The notes under the pieces were generated by a model that did not search any database, had not been told where the DNA came from, and saw only the letters and a list, made by a program, of their open reading frames with translations. The translations under genes were made by a program, and so were the position numbers. Shown here piece after piece: positions 55,493-63,819 of a DNA stretch of 64,000 bases (positions are counted from its first letter, which is position 1; each line of letters opens with the position of its first letter). The stretch lies in assembly GCF_900109045.1 (NCBI RefSeq), contig NZ_FNYL01000006.1:310001-374000 (forward strand), in the 5' to 3' direction. The DNA comes from Dyadobacter sp. SG02. GTDB taxonomy: Bacteria > Bacteroidota > Bacteroidia > Cytophagales > Spirosomataceae.

Positions 55493-56527
55493 CTAATGGC
55501 ACGTGCCCCCGGTGATGGTAACAACCTCTTTACCGATCACATAATCAAATGAATTGGACATACTCAGCAATTTTAGCACATCGTTCAACGATGCATTGGA
55601 ATTGAAACTGGCCATTACGCGGCATTTGCCAATGCTGCTTTTAAATACAATCCTTTTGCCGAAGCGCTCCTGCAATGACTGCATTACCTCGTCGTAGGTA
55701 TTGTCCCTGAAAACAAGCTGGCCCAAGTGCCACGGTGCGATGTTTGCGACGCTAACGATATTGATATACGTTTCGTCTTTTTCCGTATTAATCACGAGTT
55801 CCTGCTCGGGCGTCAGTTGCGTAATCCGGACGGGCTCGCCTTCTTCTATTTCCTTACTGACCTCCACTTTCCCGGTCGCAACCGACACCGATGCAGTCTC
55901 GTCCCCATTATAGGCTTTTACATCGAACGAAGTCCCCAAAACCCGTGTCGAAATCCTGTCGCTCTTCACGATAAACGGCTTTTCAGGATTGGGTACCACT
56001 TCGAAAAAGGCTTCTCCCTGCAGGTAAACCTGTCTTTCGTCTCCTTCGAACGCTTTAGGGTATTCGAGCTTACTGTTTTTATTGAGCCAGACTTGCGTGC
56101 CGTCGGGCAATTCTACGCTTACAATGTCTTTTGCGCTGATCCTGGTTTCCATGGCTACCCGCGGCATATTCCGCGCGTTCTGCTCTTTGTTGACGAGGAA
56201 ATAACCCAGCCCGGTTGCCAGCAAAATACCCGCTGCGGCCATCCAGGAGCTAATTTTAAAATAACGAGGCCGTTCCTGCGCTTCTTGTTCGGATGCGTCA
56301 TCCTGCTCTGCCATTCTCGCGTGAAGCTTCGAAAGCCCGCTTTCCAGGTTGAATGCCGGATCGTTCTCCGGGTGTTTTTCCTGCTTCCACGCCGCTTCTA
56401 TTTGCCGGAATAGCAGCATGTTATCATATTCTTCAAGCCACCATTCCATAGCCAGTTTTTCTTCCGGGCTGCATTCGCCAGCTAGATACTTGGCGATAAG
56501 GGGCCATGGTGTGTGATCGGACATCAA
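55493..56527 (-). CDS. FecR-family anti-sigma factor (locus 2)
   Basis: 344 residues: cytoplasmic part with a CxxC-free N-terminus (1-85), a membrane helix at about 94-111 (WMAAAGILLATGLGYFLV), FecR domain (TRISAKDIVSVELPDGTQVW, KLEYPKAFEGDERQVYLQGE, AFFEVVPNPEKPFIVKS) and C-terminal DUF4974. It is directly downstream of its sigma gene with a 66-base gap and directly upstream of susC, the canonical order. Confidence 0.93.
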   Translation of the reverse strand: MMSDHTPWPLIAKYLAGECSPEEKLAMEWWLEEYDNMLLFRQIEAAWKQEKHPENDPAFNLESGLSKLHARMAEQDDASEQEAQERPRYFKISSWMAAAGILLATGLGYFLVNKEQNARNMPRVAMETRISAKDIVSVELPDGTQVWLNKNSKLEYPKAFEGDERQVYLQGEAFFEVVPNPEKPFIVKSDRISTRVLGTSFDVKAYNGDETASVSVATGKVEVSKEIEEGEPVRITQLTPEQELVINTEKDETYINIVSVANIAPWHLGQLVFRDNTYDEVMQSLQERFGKRIVFKSSIGKCRVMASFNSNASLNDVLKLLSMSNSFDYVIGKEVVTITGGTCH

Positions 56528-56593
56528 ATTCAGAGCTTTCTAATGTTAGGACAAATAAAAAAGGGCAATCCCCCCATTCCCCCAGAATTTTTT

Positions 56594-57136
56594 TTAAATC
56601 TGATAAGTTTTTTGCAGAAGTTTCAGCTGCTTAATGGCCTTACCCATTTGGTTTTCTACTGTTTTGGCGGAAAGGGAGAGGGTTTCGGCGATTTCGTTGT
56701 AGGTAAATCCTTCGAAGCGGTTGAGCTGGAAGATCGCCTTTCTCTTTTGCGGGAGGTAATTGATGAGGTCGGAAATGCGGGTTTCGAGCTCGTGGTACAT
56801 CAGTTCGTCGTCCGGGCCGGGCGTTTCTTCGATAATATCGTCACTGAGCTCTTCCATGATGTGTTTTTCCTGCTTCATATAGTTGATGCAGGTGTGCCGT
56901 GTGGCGGTGAAGAGGTAGGAACGCACGTTCTTTTCGACCGTCAGGCTGTCGCGCTTTTCCCAGATCCTGAAAAAAACATCGGCTACGATCTCCTCGGCGA
57001 GGTCTTTGCGGTTATTGAGGTAAGTGGCAAAACGGCACAGCGAGTGGTAGTATTTCCGGAAGAGGCAATCCAGCGCCCTGTTATCTCCTTGCTTGATCAG
57101 GGAAATAAGAAGCAAATCATCCTGGCCGTTCATCAT
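56594..57136 (-). CDS. ECF-type RNA polymerase sigma factor (locus 2)
   Basis: 180 residues. Region 2 (FRKYYHSLCRFATYLNNRKD, LAEEIVADVFFRIWEKRDSL) and region 4 (LPQKRKAIFQLNRFEGFTYN, EIAETLSLSAKTVENQMGKA) are intact. First gene of the second SusCD locus: sigma, FecR, SusC, SusD, SelA-like enzyme, amidohydrolase, all on the minus strand. The 298-base region upstream (57137-57434) is AT-rich with no gene; it should contain the promoter of this gene and the 3' end of the lactonase transcript. Confidence 0.93.
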   Translation of the reverse strand: MMNGQDDLLLISLIKQGDNRALDCLFRKYYHSLCRFATYLNNRKDLAEEIVADVFFRIWEKRDSLTVEKNVRSYLFTATRHTCINYMKQEKHIMEELSDDIIEETPGPDDELMYHELETRISDLINYLPQKRKAIFQLNRFEGFTYNEIAETLSLSAKTVENQMGKAIKQLKLLQKTYQI

Positions 57137-57434
57137 AAACTGTGGCTAAATTGGGTATCAGGTAATTCCAAAACTTTATGCAATGATCTTATCGAGCGCC
57201 CGGAGTGATCGGCCCATATTACTTATTTAGAATCTGTACAAATCAATATTTGTGTCAAAAATTAAAATAGTAATATTTTCTTTGGTGTATTTTAAATTAT
57301 AACGAAGAATAGCATTAAGAATTCTAAAATTAAAAAAGTTGATGGAAATAAGCACAAACCGCTGGAAATATTCTTCAATATTGTTTTTTCAGCCATTGGT
57401 ACCCATTCCCATCAACGGTAGCAGGGGATATTAA

Positions 57435-58538
57435 TCAATTCAGGAACAGCTGCTTCACGCATACGGGGGTAGGCGCGCTAATCTCTTTCCCGGTATAAGT
57501 CAATTGGCCGGTAGCGGCGTCGCGTTTGAAGAACACGGCATTGTCGTTATCGCGGTTGGTCACGATCGCAAATTCGCCTTTCGCGTCGATCAGGAAGTTG
57601 CGCGGGTGCTTGCCGTGGGTATCGGCGTGTCCGGCGACGGTCAGTTTCCCTGTTTTAGCATCTACGGCGTAAATAGCGAGGCTTTCATGGCCGCGGTTGG
57701 ATGCGTACAGGAACTTTCCGTCCGGCGAGAAATGGATATCGGCCGCGTAGCTTTTACCCGTAAAATCCGAAGGAAGCATCGTCACGCGCTCGAATGGTAC
57801 CAATGCGCCGGTCCCTTTCACGATTTTAAATGAATTCACTACCGAAGCCAATTCGCAAGCCGAATAACCAAAGTTTCCATTAGGATGGATTGCAAAGTGG
57901 CGCGGGCCGTCTCCGGCTTTTACTTCTGCGTAAGGAACGGAGCCAGGAGTTAGTTTACCGGTCTGTGGATCAACGGCGTATACCATTATTTTATCGATAC
58001 CCAGGTCCGAAGCGTAAATGTATTTGCCGTCCGCGGAAGGGATAATGGAGTGCATATGCGGCTTTTGGTCGGGGCGGCCCTTGTCCTGAATAGTATCGGC
58101 CAATGCGCCGATGCTGCCGTCCTGGTTCAGTTTGTACACCGCCAAATCACCGCTTCCATAATTCGATAAATAAATGAAACGGCCCTTTGGATCAACACTA
58201 ACATGGCATGGGCCACGGCCTTGCGAGGGCTGGTTGTTCAATGCGGTGAGTTTACCGGTAGCCTGGTCGATCGCGTAGGCGGAAACGGTGCTATTGCCCT
58301 CGTTAGCAGCGTAGAGGTACTTTTTGTTGGGATGGAATTCCAGGAACGACGGGCTGGTTTTGCTCGTCAGCACTTGCAATTCCTTGAAAGAGTAGTTGCT
58401 GCGGTCGAATTCGTACACATAAATGCCCTCTCCCTTCTGCGTATAGGTGCCGAGGTAGAGTATTTCCTTTTTGGATTTCTGCGCAAAAGTCGTCATAGCC
58501 GACAATAAAAGGATGAATGAAAGAATGGTTCGTTTCAT
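57435..58538 (-). CDS. Exported lactonase (6-phosphogluconolactonase-type seven-bladed propeller)
   Basis: 367 residues with Sec signal 1-19 (ILSFILLLSAMTTFA). Seven-bladed propeller repeats are visible with the family pattern of LxxxxxxP-HxxSxxPxGRFxYLSNYG (HVSVDPKGRFIYLSNYG), KPHMHSIIPSADGKYIYASD, GPRHFAIHPNGNFGYSACE and ADIHFSPDGKFLYASNRGHE, and KHPRNFLIDAKGEFAIVTNR. This is the YbhE/Pgl type of lactonase. Being exported, it cannot serve the cytosolic pentose phosphate pathway; hydrolysis of aldonolactones made by the periplasmic dehydrogenases is a reasonable role (inference). Confidence 0.85.
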   Translation of the reverse strand: MKRTILSFILLLSAMTTFAQKSKKEILYLGTYTQKGEGIYVYEFDRSNYSFKELQVLTSKTSPSFLEFHPNKKYLYAANEGNSTVSAYAIDQATGKLTALNNQPSQGRGPCHVSVDPKGRFIYLSNYGSGDLAVYKLNQDGSIGALADTIQDKGRPDQKPHMHSIIPSADGKYIYASDLGIDKIMVYAVDPQTGKLTPGSVPYAEVKAGDGPRHFAIHPNGNFGYSACELASVVNSFKIVKGTGALVPFERVTMLPSDFTGKSYAADIHFSPDGKFLYASNRGHESLAIYAVDAKTGKLTVAGHADTHGKHPRNFLIDAKGEFAIVTNRDNDNAVFFKRDAATGQLTYTGKEISAPTPVCVKQLFLN

Positions 58539-58573
58539 GATTCGGGAAAAGGTTGAGATAGATTATAATGCCA

Positions 58574-59311
58574 TTATTCGAACACCAACGTGCCGAATTT
58601 GTTGAATTCGTGGAAGCTGCCGCCGGTTTTTTGCCAGGAATAATAGGCAGTCTCGCCATCGTAATCGATGCGGTAGAAATTGCCGCGCCATTTGTCGCCC
58701 GGCTTGGGTGCGGCATTGGCAATGGGGTTCATCAATGCGAATGGGATGAAAAACTCGGCTTTCCAGCCCTCTACGGCCGCCATGCTCTTCTTCTGTCCGC
58801 CTTGCGCGCTGGTTTCGTGCTGTACGCGGTTGCGATCGGTGTAATGCCATGGTTTCCAGCCCTGTGCGCGGCCTTTGATGTTGGGCACGAGGATGGCCAG
58901 CTCGTAATTCAGCGGCGAAACTTCGTATTCGAGGTAAATGGGTACGGACGTATCCGGCCAGAGAAATACTTCTACCACATCCTCTTTGAACAGCGCGCCG
59001 AAGTCTTCCATAATGGTCGAAGTCAGTTTCTGGTCGGTGCAGTCGAAGAGGAAGTACATGCCCTTGTCGGAGTAAAGGATTTTGACGCGGGTGGGGAACT
59101 GCTTGCCGGGCGCGGGCTGGTTGGGGCCTTTCTGGACGGTGATGTTGAACCACTGCGCGGAGGCCCAGTTGGTGGCGGTACCTTCGCCGTTCACTTTGAA
59201 GTCCGTCGTTTTTTTAACAGTCAGGGAAGAGTCGGGAATAGCGCTGGCCGCGTGCCCCCGGTACGTGAGGCCGCACGCGAGCAGTCCCATGAGAACAATT
59301 TTTTTCAACAT
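58574..59311 (-). CDS. Exported carbohydrate-binding family 9-like protein
   Basis: 245 residues with Sec signal 1-21. A single beta-sandwich of the CBM9/DOMON-like type: FKVNGEGTATNWASAQWFNI near the start, ILYSDKGMYFLFDCTDQKLT, then EDVVEVFLWPDTSVPIYLEY and GWKAEFFIPFALM. In Bacteroidota such stand-alone proteins occur near sugar-use genes. It starts upstream of the lactonase on the same strand with a 35-base gap and may share its transcript. It may bind sugar ligands; no catalytic site is visible. Confidence 0.8.
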   Translation of the reverse strand: MLKKIVLMGLLACGLTYRGHAASAIPDSSLTVKKTTDFKVNGEGTATNWASAQWFNITVQKGPNQPAPGKQFPTRVKILYSDKGMYFLFDCTDQKLTSTIMEDFGALFKEDVVEVFLWPDTSVPIYLEYEVSPLNYELAILVPNIKGRAQGWKPWHYTDRNRVQHETSAQGGQKKSMAAVEGWKAEFFIPFALMNPIANAAPKPGDKWRGNFYRIDYDGETAYYSWQKTGGSFHEFNKFGTLVFE

Positions 59312-59602
59312 TCAGTAAAAAGGGTTAGGATTGGGAAAACTGGTTCAGGTATTGCCAAGTGTGTTCATTTGCAGTCAGATGTGCCGACATTTATCCGGCG
59401 ATGGAGGCATTCCGGCGCAACAGGCGATGATTTTTTTTCTCTCTGGCAATTTCAAGAGGTTTTTACATTTTACCAAATCATTATTTTTGTAGTGTCAATT
59501 ATTGATGAAATCTTTCGACAGGAAAGAAGATATGGTAGCGGAATATTTTAATAATTTAGGTCGTACGTTTATAACATTGAAACCATTTAACAAAACACTG
59601 TC

Positions 59603-59890
59603 ATGATACGCGAAAGTGGAGAACTGGCCTTTGCTGACATCAGCGAGGCGATTTTAGAACCAGCTGTTTTCCCTGACTACCAAGGGAGCACAAAAAAGGC
59701 CCGTCCGGTAGCGCAAGATCCCTACGGAGATGATGACGACGAAGATGAGGACCTGGACGAGGATGCCGACGATGAAAAAGTCATCGACGAGTATGATGAA
59801 GATATAGAAGATCGCGAAGTAGTTATCGAAGACGGTGACGAACTCCTTAGGAGACTGGACGATTTTGAAGATGACGACGACGATTTCTGA
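59603..59890 (+). CDS. Highly acidic small protein of unknown function
   Basis: 95 residues, of which 41 are Asp or Glu. The N-terminal 35 residues are ordinary (MIRESGELAFADISEAILEP), and the rest is a run of acidic segments (YGDDDDEDEDLDEDADDE and similar) with a last LLRRLDDFEDDDDDF. No family is recognised; the acidic tail suggests an intrinsically disordered, cation- or protein-binding tail. It has its own terminator downstream and two weak promoter boxes upstream (TATTTTTG at 59482-59489 and TACGTTTA at 59564-59571). The 290-base gap before it holds nothing else. Confidence 0.7.
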   Translation: MIRESGELAFADISEAILEPAVFPDYQGSTKKARPVAQDPYGDDDDEDEDLDEDADDEKVIDEYDEDIEDREVVIEDGDELLRRLDDFEDDDDDF

Positions 59891-59913
59891 TAATCGTTAA
59901 AGAATTAATACCC

Positions 59914-59942
59914 GCCTCTGGATCATTTCCAGGGGCTTTTTT
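59914..59942 (+). terminator. Terminator of the acidic protein gene
   Basis: Stem GCCTCTGGA (59914-59922) with TCCAGGGGC (59928-59936), one wobble, followed by six Ts. Confidence 0.85.
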
Positions 59943-60021
59943 ATACGCGGGTTATGAGTAATGAAATGAGGGTTGTGCCTTATTCACCTAAACTGTTCAT
60001 TTCCTCACCTTTCCTAAACCC

Positions 60022-61557
60022 ATGCGTTCCACCGAATCCAATGTTACACAAAGCATTACGCAGGTAATCGCTGCTTCTTCATTAGGTACTTTAATTGAGT
60101 GGTATGACTTCTACATTTTCGGAAGCCTGGCGGTCATCATCGGCCAGCAGCTCTTCCCAAGCGACGCCGGTGCCTCGGCGCTGATCAACACGCTGGCGAT
60201 CTTTGCCGCAGGATTTATTGTACGCCCCTTTGGCGCATTAGTGTTTGGTCGCCTGGGCGACTTAATTGGACGTAAATACACGTTCCTCCTCACGCTCGTA
60301 CTGATGGGCGGTTCCACGTTTCTCATCGGCCTTATTCCTTCCTATTCAAGCATTGGTTACGCGGCTCCGATCCTCGTGCTGATCCTCCGCCTCGTGCAGG
60401 GGCTCGCGCTTGGGGGCGAGTACGGAGGCGCGGCCACGTACGTAGCCGAACACGCACCCGTGGGCAGGAGAGGCTTTTTCACCAGCTGGATCCAGACCAC
60501 CGCTACCTTGGGGCTGTTCCTGTCGCTGGGCGTAATCGTACTCACCAAAAACATCCTCGGCGCGAAAAACTTCGCCGACTGGGGCTGGCGCATTCCGTTC
60601 CTGGTATCGATCCTGCTCGTGGTCGTGTCTATTTACATCCGGATGAAAATGCACGAGTCGCCGGTTTTCTCGAAGCTCAAAGCCGAAGGAAAAGTCTCCG
60701 CTAACCCTTTGAAAGAAAGTTTTCAGAAGAAGGCCAACTTTAAAATGGTGCTTGTCGCACTGTTTGGGGCTACAATGGGGCAGGGTGTAGTGTGGTATAC
60801 CGGCCAGTTTTATGCACAATCGTTTCTGGAAAATACCTGTAAGCTGGATTTCAACGAATCGCGGTACATTCTGCTCTGGGCGATTGTGTTCGCGACGCCG
60901 TTTTTTGTGATTTTCGGTTCTTGGAGCGATAAGGTGGGCCGTAAATGGATCATGCTCGCCGGAATGCTGCTGGGCGTAGTTTGCTACCGGCCGATCTACC
61001 AATATTTCCTCAATACCACCAATGTGAAGGAAATGCAGAAAACCATGCTTTTGAGCGAATCGGACCCGGTTATCGAGCGTGGTTTGGTGCCCGATAAAGC
61101 GGATTCGCTGATCACGACAACCGTGACGAAAACACTCACGAACGGCATGACTTTCAAGGAATCGAAGGTAGAAGTGATTACCGAAGATGTGCTGGCGGAG
61201 GTTCCTGCCGTGCAAACGGTGATTAAGGATGTGACGCTTTCCACGCAGTCCTACATCATAGTCATTGCACTTGTATTCTTCCAGATACTGCTCGTGACGA
61301 TGGTTTACGGCCCCATTGCCGCATTCCTCGTGGAGCTTTTTCCGACGCAAATCCGGTACACTTCCATGTCGCTGCCTTACCATATCGGTAACGGCGTTTT
61401 CGGGGGACTGGTACCGTTTATCGCCACATTGATCGCGTCTTTCCAGGGTTCCACACCGCTTTCGGGGCTTTGGTACCCGATCGGTATCGCCGCATTGTCG
61501 TTTATCATCGGGGCCGTTTACATTGATAATCGGCGGGACAATAATGTAATGGATTAG
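60022..61557 (+). CDS. MFS transporter of the metabolite:H+ symporter (MHS) type with an extra loop
   Basis: 511 residues, about twelve membrane helices. MHS hallmarks: LGTLIEWYDFYIFGSLA near the start, the loop 2-3 motif GRLGDLIGRKYTF (76-88), VQGLALGGEYGGAATYVAEH, and in the second half GSWSDKVGRKWIM and SMSLPYHIGNGVFGGLVPFI. Relatives move osmolytes or carboxylates (ProP, ShiA, KgtP); the substrate is unknown. Residues about 325-408, between the eighth and ninth helices, form a long soluble insertion (NVKEMQKTMLLSESDP through VQTVIKDVTL) not found in E. coli MHS members. A small membrane protein follows 61 bases downstream. Confidence 0.88.
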   Translation: MRSTESNVTQSITQVIAASSLGTLIEWYDFYIFGSLAVIIGQQLFPSDAGASALINTLAIFAAGFIVRPFGALVFGRLGDLIGRKYTFLLTLVLMGGSTFLIGLIPSYSSIGYAAPILVLILRLVQGLALGGEYGGAATYVAEHAPVGRRGFFTSWIQTTATLGLFLSLGVIVLTKNILGAKNFADWGWRIPFLVSILLVVVSIYIRMKMHESPVFSKLKAEGKVSANPLKESFQKKANFKMVLVALFGATMGQGVVWYTGQFYAQSFLENTCKLDFNESRYILLWAIVFATPFFVIFGSWSDKVGRKWIMLAGMLLGVVCYRPIYQYFLNTTNVKEMQKTMLLSESDPVIERGLVPDKADSLITTTVTKTLTNGMTFKESKVEVITEDVLAEVPAVQTVIKDVTLSTQSYIIVIALVFFQILLVTMVYGPIAAFLVELFPTQIRYTSMSLPYHIGNGVFGGLVPFIATLIASFQGSTPLSGLWYPIGIAALSFIIGAVYIDNRRDNNVMD

Positions 61558-61618
61558 CACAGGCGGATTTAAGTAGTTGCTTTTCGTTAGTTATTCAAAT
61601 ATTTGATTCTGATATAAA

Positions 61619-61870
61619 ATGAGTGGTTTAAAGAAAATACTGGGACTACTTTGGATTGTCGCAGGACCGGTGATCATTATTTTCCTGTTTATGCAGGCAG
61701 CCGATAAAATAGGCGCTGCCGCCGAAGGCATCGCCCGCACGAACACGACCCTGCAATGGGCCATTATCATCCTCATTTTCATCCCCATCTGCACCGGACT
61801 GGTGATTTTCGGCCTGTACGCATGGAAGGGCGAGTACGATCATTTGCCGGAGAGTTCGGAGGAGTTGTGA
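61619..61870 (+). CDS. Small two-helix membrane protein (DUF6814-like, possible MFS partner)
   Basis: 83 residues. Two membrane segments (about 7-28, GLLWIVAGPVIIIFLF, and 47-69, AIIILIFIPICTGLVIFGLY) with a short loop, and the acidic end YDHLPESSEEL. I recall a family of this shape encoded next to MFS transporters in Bacteroidota and annotated as small subunit, but I cannot confirm it. Same strand and adjacent to the MHS transporter gene, so it could help fold or regulate it. Confidence 0.6.
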   Translation: MSGLKKILGLLWIVAGPVIIIFLFMQAADKIGAAAEGIARTNTTLQWAIIILIFIPICTGLVIFGLYAWKGEYDHLPESSEEL

Positions 61871-61883
61871 TTCAGGAGTAAGA

Positions 61884-62049
61884 ATCGCGTAGCGATGTAA
61901 TATTGGTAGAACAAGGGAACGCGACAGCGCAAAAATCCCGTCAGGGATGTAACAACAGGGATTGCGCGGGTGCATTGTTGTTGCATGCCTACGGCATTTG
62001 TGCGCTTTGGTCAGGGGCTTTTGCTACCAATATTCATGCCTGGCGGCAT
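61884..62049. repeat. Array of short hairpins inside an 11-bp inverted repeat
   Basis: Terminal AATATTGGTAG (61899-61909) and CTACCAATATT (62024-62034) are perfect inverted repeats. Four hairpins of the same design lie in or beside them: ATCGC/GCGAT (61884-61896), ATCCC/GGGAT (61935-61948), ATGCC/GGCAT (61985-61997) and ATGCC/GGCAT (62036-62049), with loops of three or four bases. No gene is inside. It fills most of the 260-base gap before the thiolase gene. Confidence 0.85.
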
Positions 62050-62130
62050 TTGGATTCATATTGAACCATTATTTGTAACTTGCCATCGCAGGCCACCTTA
62101 TAATACAATCTGGTTCATTCAAAATTCATC

Positions 62131-63312
62131 ATGCAAACTGACGTCTTTATTCTTTCCGCTTTACGTACTCCTATTGGCAGTTTTGGCGGTATACTTTCCT
62201 CTGTGCACGCCCCCAAATTGGGTGCTACCGCCATTCAGGGAGCATTAACAAAATCCGGCATTGATCCGGCTTCGGTCGATGAGGTGCTGATGGGCAACGT
62301 CGTTTCGGCCAATCTCGGCCAGGCACCGGCGCGGCAGGCCGCTATTTATGCCGGGCTACCGGTTTCGGTGATTTGTACTACGGTTAATAAAGTTTGTGCT
62401 TCCGGAATGAAGGCTACGGCTTTGGGTGCGCAGGCGATTCAGTTAGGCGATGCGGAAATTGTAGTGGCCGGCGGAATGGAGAATATGTCTCAAATTCCTT
62501 ATTATTTACCCAAAGGTCGGAATGGCTATGGATACGGTCATGGCGAGATTATCGACGGGCTTTTGAAAGACGGGCTTACCGATGTGTACGACCAGATCGG
62601 TATGGGTGTTTGCGGCGATAAAACCGCTTCGAAATACAATATTTCTCGGGAGGCGCAGGATGCATTCGCAATCCGTTCTTACCAGCGTTCGGCGGAAGCT
62701 ACCGCTAATGGCTCGTTCGCCAGCGAGCTCGTGCCTGTTGAAATCACATCGCCAAAAGGTGAGGTGACCGTAGTCGGCGAGGATGAGGAATACAAGCGCG
62801 TCAAGTTTGATAAAATCCCTACTTTAAAACCGGTTTTTTCCAAAGACGGAACCGTGACAGCTGCGAATGCTTCGACCATCAACGACGGCGGCGCTGCATT
62901 GATTCTGGCAGGTAGCAATGCTGTGAATGCACAAAACCTCAAACCCATCGCGCGCATTGTAGCATATGCCGATGCGGAACAAGAACCGGCCTGGTTTACG
63001 ACTACGCCTGTGCTGGCAACGGAGAAAGTGTTGAAAAAAGCGGGTTTGAAAATTTCAGATATCGACTACTTCGAAGTGAATGAGGCATTTGCGGTAGTAG
63101 CACTGGCCTACATTCAAGCATTGAACCTCGATGTGGAGAAGGTCAATGTCTTCGGCGGCGCAGTGTCGCTCGGGCATCCGCTGGGAGCTTCGGGCGCACG
63201 CATTATCACCACCTTACTGTCTGTTTTGGAGAAAAACAATGCAAAATACGGCCTCGCTGCCATTTGCAACGGCGGGGGCGGAGCTTCTGCTATGATCGTG
63301 GAAAGGCTGTAA
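62131..63312 (+). CDS. Acetyl-CoA C-acyltransferase (thiolase)
   Basis: 393 residues. Active-site C89 in VNKVCASGMKA, His in SLGHPLGASGAR, and the second Cys in AICNGGGGASAM, all typical of thiolase II. It condenses or cleaves acyl-CoA chains in the cytoplasm, as in beta-oxidation or acetoacetyl-CoA synthesis; biosynthetic or degradative role cannot be told apart from sequence alone. Single gene, convergent with gtrA-like with only three bases between the stop codons. Confidence 0.95.
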   Translation: MQTDVFILSALRTPIGSFGGILSSVHAPKLGATAIQGALTKSGIDPASVDEVLMGNVVSANLGQAPARQAAIYAGLPVSVICTTVNKVCASGMKATALGAQAIQLGDAEIVVAGGMENMSQIPYYLPKGRNGYGYGHGEIIDGLLKDGLTDVYDQIGMGVCGDKTASKYNISREAQDAFAIRSYQRSAEATANGSFASELVPVEITSPKGEVTVVGEDEEYKRVKFDKIPTLKPVFSKDGTVTAANASTINDGGAALILAGSNAVNAQNLKPIARIVAYADAEQEPAWFTTTPVLATEKVLKKAGLKISDIDYFEVNEAFAVVALAYIQALNLDVEKVNVFGGAVSLGHPLGASGARIITTLLSVLEKNNAKYGLAAICNGGGGASAMIVERL

Positions 63313-63315
63313 CGG

Positions 63316-63819
63316 TCAGCGAATCAGGACTTTCAGGCGATTGTAAAAACCGGTGCTCTTGAAAGTAAAGGTTTTGTGCAGTATGTAGTTGCTGATAAAG
63401 CTGAAACCCATCCCGATCACGTAGCAAACCATTTCGGTCACATTTACTTCCTTTTTGGCAAAAGAGAACTTCACTTTGTAAACCTCCATGCCCAGGTAAT
63501 CGACGAGCAATTTCGACGAACCGATGGTGAATGCCCAGGTAATGAAGAGCGAAACCATTGAAACCATGAGGAATTTTACCATTTCACGGCGTGTCTGATT
63601 GCTGCGGCGCGCGTCGAATGCGAAGAGTTTGGTGAGGGTAAAACCCCAGAAAAAACCGATGATGTAGGAGGGTACAATAGAGTCGCTCCATGTGATGTTG
63701 AACCAGTCCTGGATAAGACTGCTGGAAACTAACTGGATCAATGCACCGGTACCCGCGACAAGAAAATAGGCAATGATATCTTTGGGATTGAAAATCTTGT
63801 TCTGCTTGATTTGGGTCAC
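63316..63819 (-). CDS. GtrA-family membrane protein
   Basis: 167 residues with four membrane helices: YFLVAGTGALIQLVSSSLIQ, SIVPSYIIGFFWGFTLTKLF, a middle helix (FLMVSMVSLFITWAFTIGSS), and MVCYVIGMGFSFISNYILHK followed by TFTFKS, the usual GtrA end. GtrA-type proteins flip lipid-linked sugars or assist glycosyltransferases; role here unknown. The remaining 180 bases to the window end carry no gene that I can support. Confidence 0.88.
   Translation of the reverse strand: MTQIKQNKIFNPKDIIAYFLVAGTGALIQLVSSSLIQDWFNITWSDSIVPSYIIGFFWGFTLTKLFAFDARRSNQTRREMVKFLMVSMVSLFITWAFTIGSSKLLVDYLGMEVYKVKFSFAKKEVNVTEMVCYVIGMGFSFISNYILHKTFTFKSTGFYNRLKVLIR

Noticed and set aside
57137..57434. Possible small gene in the AT-rich gap before the sigma gene of locus 2
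   Set aside because: No open frame with a plausible start and composition; probably promoter and 3' untranslated DNA.
60346..61560. 404-codon minus-strand frame opposite the MHS transporter
   Set aside because: Translation is rich in His, Arg and Glu without motifs, whereas the plus strand codes a complete transporter.
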